Part shown: in pieces, positions 1 to 6,867 of the stretch
Numbering within the stretch: the stretch's first letter is position 1
Layout: each line of letters starts with the position of its first letter
DNA from: JAAZLS01 sp964463285
GTDB lineage: Bacteria > Bacillota > Dethiobacteria > DTU022
Direction: 5' to 3'
NCBI GenBank assembly: GCA_964463285.1
Contig: CAYXBB010000031.1
Coordinates: 1-21,080, forward strand
Length of the DNA stretch: 21,080 bases
Program-made: the position numbers and the translations under genes
Notes under the pieces: model-generated
What the model saw: only the letters and a program-made list of their open reading frames with translations
Told to the model about the DNA's origin: nothing
The model's database searches: none

Positions 1-2
1 AA

Positions 3-2507
3 CAACGTCACCAAGAAACAGCCCGCCATCTAATTAAAGCTTTGGCGGTATTGAAGCTGTACGGCAGAAGTACCAACAATGGAGCCACCGTTGAAGAATT
101 GGCTAATACCCTCCTTCTTTTGCCGGAGAATAAGGTACTTGAAGCAGATGATGAAATTGAACTGGTCTTAAGTAACCTTCGCCAGGTTACCGATGGCCAG
201 TTTATCAACCGTAGTGACGATGGCTATTACTATTTAGATCTGGATCTAACTATCGATTACGATCAAGTCATTGCCCGCCGGGCCGGCAATCTACCGGGGA
301 ATGCCATGGATGATGAAATTATCGATGTTTTAAAAGAACAGCTCGGCCTGGGTGAGGCCGAAAACGGCGCCGGCTATCCCGACACCTGCCGTTGGCCCGG
401 CCGCCATTCTTTCCGAGAAGGCCGTTTTATATATGAGACAGGCAAAGGCGAAACCGCCAATTTAGACGGTGATTATCAACTAGTCTTTCTTTCCCCCTTC
501 TGTGAGAAGAAGCGCTATGAGCCATCCCCGAGTTGTCTTCTATTTAGCGGTAGTCTTAATGAAGGAATCCTATCAACTCTAAGACATACTGCAGCCGCCA
601 AAATGCTAATAAAAGAAGATTACAATCGCAGTATTATGGAGGCCCGTTACAAAAAATTGCGGGCGGGTTTCATCGAAATGATGATAGAATCTTATCTGGA
701 AAGGGGACAGGTGCAGACCGATTTGGCAAAGAGACCGGTCAAGTCCTTGATCTCCCGGGAGTTTGCCAATTTTGATGAGCTCTTTTTCGAGATAAAGCCT
801 TTGCTGTTAGAAGACCTCTTTGCCAAGCGTTACCCCCGGCATCCCCGCTTTACCCGGCAGATCACCCGAGACAATATCAGGGGTGAGTTCAACGCCACCC
901 TTAAGGAAGTTCTCCAGAAAAACGGTGTGCAGGCCTATTTTGCCAATGCTCGTTCGGTTCTAGATGCTCTCAAGCTAGTAGATGCCGACGGGAATCTTTC
1001 CACTGCTAAATCACCGGTAGCGCGGGAGATTATCCAGAACGCCCGCGATAACCCAGGGGCGAATGTAGATGTAACCACAATTCTTAAGCGTTTCTCCGCT
1101 GAGCCATACGGTTATGATCCCCTGATGACCGCTTTTGTTATTATTATGCTCACCTATAACGGCGAAATCTCCCTCCGTGCTGCCGGTGGTAAGGTGATTT
1201 CATCTTCCGAAGTGTATGACATCTTTGGTACAGGGCTAAACGCTTTTGAAAATATTCGCTACCTGACCCTGGAATCGGAAATAAGCCCCGAACCGCTAAT
1301 CAAGCTCTTTAGCGCCCTAGGAATCAGCCCCGATATTACCGGTAAACTACGGGCCACCGGGAAAAGGGGCGAAGCGGTCCAGGGATTTCGCACCCGTTAC
1401 CTGGAGCTACAAGAAAAAATGGACTACGTGCGCCAGAAATTTGAGAAAACCTCTTTACATTACGGTGCTATCCTTGATATGAAGGGCCTTAAGGTGCAGC
1501 ATGAAATTGTAGGGGGATTACCGCTGGATGATTTCGCCCGGATAAAGACGGTTAACGATTTACGCCAGGTGATCTATACCGACGAAGAGATTTTGACTAT
1601 CGACAGGGCCTGCCGGACCCTTTCCCAGCTTCACGATTTCTATCACTCTTTCTCTGAGCATATCGGCACCGCAGTGGACTATGCTCTAGAGGTGCAAAAA
1701 ACCCTAGATGAGTACCCCGGTATCTTCCAGATAGAAGGCTTGAGAGGGCTGCTGGAGGAATCCTTTGCCGTTCTTTACGACACAGGGCTTCTCTTGGAAC
1801 CGGGAGAACGCAACCCCTTGCTGGGTAAACTAGAGCAGATAAAACAGAAATATCAAGCTGCCTATTACCATGCCCACCAGGCTTATGTCGGTGACGAGTC
1901 CAGTTGGAACCGCCTGACTGATTTAGTTCAAGGCGAGACCTACACCGGCCTGCAGCTGCTTAAACATGTTGCTCTTTTGAATAAGCCGGCCTTTACTGAA
2001 CTAGAAAGAGATATCGGTGCCCTAAACTCCCTCCGCTGTCCTGATTTTAGGGTGGAGCTACTGGAAAACCGGGTTATTTGCCCCCACTGCCAATTTCCCT
2101 TGGGATTTGAGGGAAAGAGCATTGATGGCCGTATTAGTGAACTGGAAAAGCAGGTTGAAAAGATCTATGCCGGGTGGGAAGCCAATATCCTGGAAGAGCT
2201 GGATAATTATCATGACAATTTGCAGTACCTTAATGAAAGCGAGGCATTACTTATCCAGCGCGTGCTCAGGGAAAAGGGGCTGGAGGGGCTTATTTCAGAG
2301 CAGTTAATTGTAGCCCTGAACAATCTTTTCAAAGAGCTTGTACTGATAGAATTCGAACCGGAAAAACTGTTAGAACAACTCTTTACCGGCGGCCGGGTTA
2401 TCGATTACTATACCCTGGAGCGTCGACTGGATCGCTACAAGCAACAGCTTATAGCCGGTCGCGATTTAGATAAAGTACGTATTAAGCTTAGCGGAACTGA
2501 TAAATAG
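3..2507 (+). CDS. brxC: BREX type 3 BrxC-like protein, C-terminal 834 residues (5' end outside window)
   Basis: The reading frame is open from the first bases of the window, so the gene starts upstream; the TTG at 42 is internal and has no ribosome binding site. BrxC proteins are large P-loop ATPases of the BREX complex. The Walker motifs sit in the N-terminal part and cannot be seen here. What is visible is a long, mostly helical soluble C-terminal region with no membrane segment. Near the end lies a Cys cluster (RCPDF, then ICPHC) within about 2030-2095 that resembles half of a zinc-binding site. Identity rests mainly on its position directly upstream of a PglX-type methyltransferase, followed by helicase, PglZ and BrxA, which is the type 3 BREX order. 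A DUF6079/PglY-like ATPase is the near alternative and would play the same role. I am confident of a BREX ATPase and less so of the exact family name. Confidence 0.72.
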   Translation, partial: QRHQETARHLIKALAVLKLYGRSTNNGATVEELANTLLLLPENKVLEADDEIELVLSNLRQVTDGQFINRSDDGYYYLDLDLTIDYDQVIARRAGNLPGNAMDDEIIDVLKEQLGLGEAENGAGYPDTCRWPGRHSFREGRFIYETGKGETANLDGDYQLVFLSPFCEKKRYEPSPSCLLFSGSLNEGILSTLRHTAAAKMLIKEDYNRSIMEARYKKLRAGFIEMMIESYLERGQVQTDLAKRPVKSLISREFANFDELFFEIKPLLLEDLFAKRYPRHPRFTRQITRDNIRGEFNATLKEVLQKNGVQAYFANARSVLDALKLVDADGNLSTAKSPVAREIIQNARDNPGANVDVTTILKRFSAEPYGYDPLMTAFVIIMLTYNGEISLRAAGGKVISSSEVYDIFGTGLNAFENIRYLTLESEISPEPLIKLFSALGISPDITGKLRATGKRGEAVQGFRTRYLELQEKMDYVRQKFEKTSLHYGAILDMKGLKVQHEIVGGLPLDDFARIKTVNDLRQVIYTDEEILTIDRACRTLSQLHDFYHSFSEHIGTAVDYALEVQKTLDEYPGIFQIEGLRGLLEESFAVLYDTGLLLEPGERNPLLGKLEQIKQKYQAAYYHAHQAYVGDESSWNRLTDLVQGETYTGLQLLKHVALLNKPAFTELERDIGALNSLRCPDFRVELLENRVICPHCQFPLGFEGKSIDGRISELEKQVEKIYAGWEANILEELDNYHDNLQYLNESEALLIQRVLREKGLEGLISEQLIVALNNLFKELVLIEFEPEKLLEQLFTGGRVIDYYTLERRLDRYKQQLIAGRDLDKVRIKLSGTDK

Positions 2508-2559
2508 GGCGGTAAAGATTTTAATTATGATCTGTTAAAAAACAAACCGATCTATTCTT

Positions 2560-2579
2560 CAAAGGAGGGGCTCACGTTG
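2560..2579 (+). promoter_or_regulatory. Ribosome binding site and TTG start of pglX
   Basis: AAAGGAGGGG at 2561-2570 lies 6-8 bases before a TTG codon at 2577. No ATG in this frame nearby has a comparable site, so the SD fixes the TTG as the start. The 69-base gap after brxC shows no terminator, which fits co-transcription. Confidence 0.75.
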
Positions 2580-5102
2580 GAGGGGCATCAGGAAAGGATC
2601 TTTGTCCCCAGTGAAAAACAGTTAAAAATTGAACCCGATGAATTTGTTCAAAGTTGCCGCCCCCTGGCGGAACTCCTCGATTCAGTCCGGAACATCGAGG
2701 GTTTCCCTCTGGGTAAAGATGAAGATATTCTGGCCCTATCCGATCCCCCCTATTATACTGCCTGCCCCAACCCCTATATTAACGATTTTATCAAGCATTA
2801 CGGGAAACCTTATGACCCGGAAACCGACAGTTATCACCGGGAACCCTTTGTCAGCGATGTCAGCGAAGGGAAAAACAATCCTATCTACAACGCCCACTCC
2901 TACCATACCAAGGTGCCCCACAAAGCCATTATGAAGTTTATCGAACACTACACCGAAGAAGGCGATATTATATTTGACGGGTTCTGTGGAAGCGGAATGA
3001 CCGGGGTGGCCGCCGGGCTTCTGAACCGCCGAGCCATTCTCTGTGACCTTTCTCCCGCCGCTACTTATATTGCCTATAATTACAACACCCCGGTGGATGT
3101 AGATGAATTCGAGCGCGAAGCGAAACGCATACTGGCTGAAGTGGGGGAAGAGTGTGGCTGGATGTACGAAACCCTCCATACAGATGGAAAGACAAAGGGC
3201 CGGATCAACTACACGGTCTGGTCCGATGTTTTTATCTGTCCCTACTGCAATAATGATTATGTTTTCTGGGAGGCGGCGGTAGATCAGGAGGAGGGGAAGG
3301 TAAAAAGCAGCTACTCTTGTCCTACTTGCGAGGCTGAAATTACCAAGCGGGATTGTGAACGGGCCTGGGTTAGCTTTTTTGATCAAGCTATTGATCAGGA
3401 GGTAACCCAGGCAAGGCAAGTACCTGTGATAATTAATTATTCTGTTGGTCGCAAGAGATATAACAAACGTCCTGATAGTGCTGACCTAAGTCTTGTAAAT
3501 ACAATAGAGATTAGCAATAGCCCCTACTGGTTTCCAAACAATGAATTGCCTGGGGGCCATAATACAGCACAACCTAAAAAATCTCATGGCATAACTCACT
3601 CCCAACATTTTTATACAAAAAGAAACCTATGGGTTCTATCAACTTTTTATCATCTAATAGATAAAAGCAAATTAAAAAACCGTTTGTTGTTTTTGTTAAC
3701 TGGCGTAAGAATGTTTGCATCAAGAAATACTAAAGTACAACCAAAAAAATATTTTAATAGGGGGCAATTTATAAGTTATGTAACTGGGACGCTCTACCTT
3801 CCTTCAATTAATGTGGAGAATAATGTGATTTTTAGTTTAACAAACAGGATTAATGCGATCGTAAGGATGGGATGTAGTAAAAAATCCAACATTAATGTTA
3901 TTAACACTTCATCTGCAGAGAAACTATGCCTTTACTCTAATTCGATAGATTATATTTTTACCGATCCTCCCTTTGGGGGCAACCTGATGTATTCCGAATT
4001 AAATTTTCTTTGGGAAGCCTGGCTAAAGGTGTTTACCAACAATGAACCTGAGGCAATAATGAACGATACCCAAGGCAAAGAATTGGACGAATATAAAAAT
4101 TTGATGGTAGCTTGCTTTAAGGAAATGTACCGCATATTAAAACCCAACCGCTGGATGACAGTGGTATTCCATAACTCCCAGGCCTCTATTTGGAATGCAA
4201 TCCAGGATGCTATTGCCCGGGTCGGTTTTGTTGTTGCACAGGTTACGGTAATGGACAAACAACAGGGTAGTTTCAAGCAGGTTACCTCCGCCGGTGCGGT
4301 AAAAAATGATCTTATTATTAATGCCTATAAACCAGAACAACATCTGGAAGAGTATTTTCTAAAAAAAGCCGGGGAGGGTTTAGAAAGGGATTTTATTCAG
4401 GACCTATTGGAACATCTGCCGGTTGAACCGAATATAGGTCGTACCGAACAAATGCTTTTTTCAAATCTCTTAGCCCGCTATGTCCAGCAAGGTTATGAAA
4501 TAAGACTCAATGCCCGGCAATTTTATACACTGCTACGTGACAATTTCCTGTTAATAGATGGCTACTGGTTTACGGATGACCAAGTTTTAAAATATGAAGA
4601 ATGGAAGAAAAAACATGGTTTAAAAGGAATCAGACCCGGCCAACAGATAGTGGTTGTCGGCGACGAAAAATCCGCCATTGCCTGGCTCTACAATTTCTTA
4701 GATGAACCGAAAGAATATAATGAGATATTTACCGCTTCCCGCAAAATCACTGCTGGGGTCGATGACCAAATTCCTGAACTACGAGAGTTGCTAGTTAGAA
4801 ACTTTATTTTTGAGGATGGTCTTTACCGCCGTCCCATGACTGAACAAGAAAAGGACACTGTAGCAAAACAACGGGAAAGAGATCTAGAGAAAGCCTTTGA
4901 GGCTATCCTAAGCGAAGCTCGCCGCGGTAAAAGGTTAAAAGAAGTTCGCAAAGAAGCAATCATCTACGGTTTCACCAAAGCATACCAACAGAAACACTAC
5001 GAGGACATTCTACTAGTAGCCAAACACCTAGGCAAAAAAATCATCGAAAATAACAGTGAAATCAATGACTTCATTGGGATCGCTAAAATTAAAGGTGTGT
5101 AA
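2577..5102 (+). CDS. pglX: BREX type 3 DNA methyltransferase (PglX/PglXI type)
   Basis: An 841-residue AdoMet-dependent DNA methyltransferase, which in BREX marks host DNA, usually at adenine N6. In order: DPPYY at residues 56-60; an AdoMet-binding loop FDGFCGSGMTG at 133-143; a zinc-ribbon-like Cys pair set at C221/C224 and C248/C251; a low-GC stretch covering residues about 282-461; then TDPPFGG with D463, followed by the RILKP...VVFHNS segment typical of the catalytic half of N4/N6 methylases; and a charged C-terminal region. AdoMet loop, variable segment, then DPPF is the order expected if the variable segment is the target-recognition domain. The extra DPPYY at the N-terminus is unusual and could be the true catalytic motif of a beta-like arrangement. 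Downstream, an HD gene intervenes before the helicase. The methyltransferase call is firm; the type 3 assignment comes from gene order. Confidence 0.85.
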   Translation: MEGHQERIFVPSEKQLKIEPDEFVQSCRPLAELLDSVRNIEGFPLGKDEDILALSDPPYYTACPNPYINDFIKHYGKPYDPETDSYHREPFVSDVSEGKNNPIYNAHSYHTKVPHKAIMKFIEHYTEEGDIIFDGFCGSGMTGVAAGLLNRRAILCDLSPAATYIAYNYNTPVDVDEFEREAKRILAEVGEECGWMYETLHTDGKTKGRINYTVWSDVFICPYCNNDYVFWEAAVDQEEGKVKSSYSCPTCEAEITKRDCERAWVSFFDQAIDQEVTQARQVPVIINYSVGRKRYNKRPDSADLSLVNTIEISNSPYWFPNNELPGGHNTAQPKKSHGITHSQHFYTKRNLWVLSTFYHLIDKSKLKNRLLFLLTGVRMFASRNTKVQPKKYFNRGQFISYVTGTLYLPSINVENNVIFSLTNRINAIVRMGCSKKSNINVINTSSAEKLCLYSNSIDYIFTDPPFGGNLMYSELNFLWEAWLKVFTNNEPEAIMNDTQGKELDEYKNLMVACFKEMYRILKPNRWMTVVFHNSQASIWNAIQDAIARVGFVVAQVTVMDKQQGSFKQVTSAGAVKNDLIINAYKPEQHLEEYFLKKAGEGLERDFIQDLLEHLPVEPNIGRTEQMLFSNLLARYVQQGYEIRLNARQFYTLLRDNFLLIDGYWFTDDQVLKYEEWKKKHGLKGIRPGQQIVVVGDEKSAIAWLYNFLDEPKEYNEIFTASRKITAGVDDQIPELRELLVRNFIFEDGLYRRPMTEQEKDTVAKQRERDLEKAFEAILSEARRGKRLKEVRKEAIIYGFTKAYQQKHYEDILLVAKHLGKKIIENNSEINDFIGIAKIKGV
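3421..3960 (+). other. Low-GC segment inside pglX, probable target-recognition region
   Basis: A hand count gives about 175 G+C in 540 bases (32%). Sampled blocks upstream (2941-3060) run 45-70% and the block just after (3961-4020) about 47%. The segment encodes residues about 282-461, between the zinc-ribbon-like region and the DPPFGG motif, with no frame break. Its position fits a DNA-specificity domain swapped in by recombination. Confidence 0.5.
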
Positions 5103-5216
5103 CATTACATGTGCCTAATAGATTGGGATAATTATATTGTCGCTATAGACTCTTTTTATCTTTTTGAATCTGTTCGGCTTTAGGTGTGAATGGTTTAAAT
5201 AAATGGGAGGAAACGA

Positions 5217-6722
5217 ATGAAAATAATAAAGGATCTTGTTCATGATTATATAGAGATAGATGAATTTGAGGAAACTATAATAAACACTATTAACTTCCAA
5301 CGTTTAAAGGATATAAAACAATTAACTGCAAACCACGTTTTTCCTAGCGTTAATCACACTAGGTTTGAACATTCATTAGGTGTTATGTATTTATCAAAAA
5401 AAGCTTTGTGGAAATTGGAGAGTCCATTATATGCCAGTGGTGTAGAAAAAAAGAAATTTGTTTTTCTATTTAAAAACTTAACGATGGCAGCCCTTTTACA
5501 TGATGTAGGGCATGCGCCGTTTTCACATTTAGGTGAAAAATATTATCGCCCTGATGAGATACGGGGCGAAATAGATAAACAGATTAGGAAAAAAGAAATA
5601 AAGATTGATCCCACCATATTTGATGTTGGTTCGGCTCATGAATTAATGTCCTGTTGTATTATCTTAGATAAGTATTATGATTTGTTAAAATCCCGAGATG
5701 ACGATTATGATTTGGATCTAATATGCAGGTGTATAGTGGGAAACAAATTTGATACTTTAGACATGTGGCCAGAAAATATTGCTATCGAACTCCTTTGTTC
5801 ACGTACAATCGATATGGATAAATTAGATTATTTAATGCGAGATGCAATAATGACCGGATTGTCTATTCCTAGGATTGATGTATCGAGGTTGTTTCGAAAC
5901 ATGCAAATTAACGAAAGAACGAAGAAATTAACTTTTCGGCACCAAGCAATTCAAGTAATCCAGAATATTATTGATTCCCGGGATTCCTTGTTCATGTGGG
6001 TATATAATCATCATACTGTTGTTTATACAGATTTCCTTTTAGAATTTTACATAAAACATCTTATAGCAAATTTTGAGAATGACAGTCAAACGTGGGCGGA
6101 TAAATTAGAACCCGAATGTTATTTTTCCGTAGATGCAGTTTCAAATCATCTAGTTTCAGATTCAGACATTTGGAATTCTTTAAAAACCCCTTTGTTCCTT
6201 GAAAGAACAATGCTCAGCCGTTATACAAAGAACTTGTTACCTCAAATATTTGAGAGACAATTTCTAAAACCTTTATGGAAAACAATATACGAATACAATG
6301 AGTTTATACGAAATCATGTTAAGGACGATGGTCTTAAAAAAGATCTTATTGATAAATTGTGTCAGGATTCTCATATTTATAGAGCGTATGTAGTAAGGAA
6401 AATCATAGATGAATGCAGCCTGAATCATGGGGGGATTTTCATTATTCCACGATCAAACAAGTTTTATTCTTTAGATACAGAAAGTAATTTTACTGTTTTG
6501 TTAGATGGGCATGATCGTAATATCATAGACCTTTTACCGCAAAAGGATTATAAAAGGCTAGAATCTGTTGCTTTTTATATTTGTTGTAAAGAAGACAAAA
6601 GAGATGAAGTGAAGAAATGTTTTATAGATATAGCCAATCAGCCATTACCGGATAAAATTGAGCTCGAACAAGTTACCACCCTTAAATGGTTTGAATATGA
6701 GAGAAAAACCAAACGGAGGTAA
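5217..6722 (+). CDS. HD-superfamily phosphohydrolase inserted in the BREX operon
   Basis: A 501-residue protein of the COG1078/SAMHD1-like HD family, whose members hydrolyse dNTPs or other phosphoesters using a metal. Visible motifs: HTRFEHSLG with H52, HDVGHAPFSH with H95-D96, and a later DMDKLDYLMRD segment that supplies the conserved aspartate. Together these make a complete HD metal site, so the enzyme is probably active. The remaining C-terminal half is not recognised. The start is ATG with GGGAGG six bases upstream (5205-5210). The gene is AT-rich (about 28-35% GC in sampled lines) compared with the BREX genes around it, and sits between pglX and brxHII with 114- and 145-base gaps, unlike the tight coupling further down. 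It is not one of the six core type 3 BREX genes. A dNTP-depleting or nucleic-acid-cleaving accessory role is inference. Confidence 0.8.
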   Translation: MKIIKDLVHDYIEIDEFEETIINTINFQRLKDIKQLTANHVFPSVNHTRFEHSLGVMYLSKKALWKLESPLYASGVEKKKFVFLFKNLTMAALLHDVGHAPFSHLGEKYYRPDEIRGEIDKQIRKKEIKIDPTIFDVGSAHELMSCCIILDKYYDLLKSRDDDYDLDLICRCIVGNKFDTLDMWPENIAIELLCSRTIDMDKLDYLMRDAIMTGLSIPRIDVSRLFRNMQINERTKKLTFRHQAIQVIQNIIDSRDSLFMWVYNHHTVVYTDFLLEFYIKHLIANFENDSQTWADKLEPECYFSVDAVSNHLVSDSDIWNSLKTPLFLERTMLSRYTKNLLPQIFERQFLKPLWKTIYEYNEFIRNHVKDDGLKKDLIDKLCQDSHIYRAYVVRKIIDECSLNHGGIFIIPRSNKFYSLDTESNFTVLLDGHDRNIIDLLPQKDYKRLESVAFYICCKEDKRDEVKKCFIDIANQPLPDKIELEQVTTLKWFEYERKTKRR

Positions 6723-6867
6723 AACTTCATTCAATGTTTACCATATACAATACAAGTTTGTTGTCTTGTTTATTGTTATTGGTAACACTGTTTTTGTTAA
6801 ATGTATTGATTGATGTGGGGAAAGTTGAGTCGGCGAAACATTATTTACATTGCAGGAAGGTTTTAAG
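6723..6867 (+). other. AT-rich gap between HD gene and brxHII
   Basis: This 145-base stretch is T-rich and carries an imperfect inverted pair, TGTTTACCA near 6734 and TGGTAACA near 6780. I see no convincing promoter or terminator. The end (GGAAGG, 6855-6860) is the ribosome binding site for the ATG at 6868. Confidence 0.4.

Noticed and set aside
2736..3419. Minus-strand open frame of 227 codons inside pglX.
   Set aside because: It lies opposite the conserved methyltransferase motifs, has no ribosome binding site and no recognisable domain; it is a shadow of the GC-rich part of pglX.
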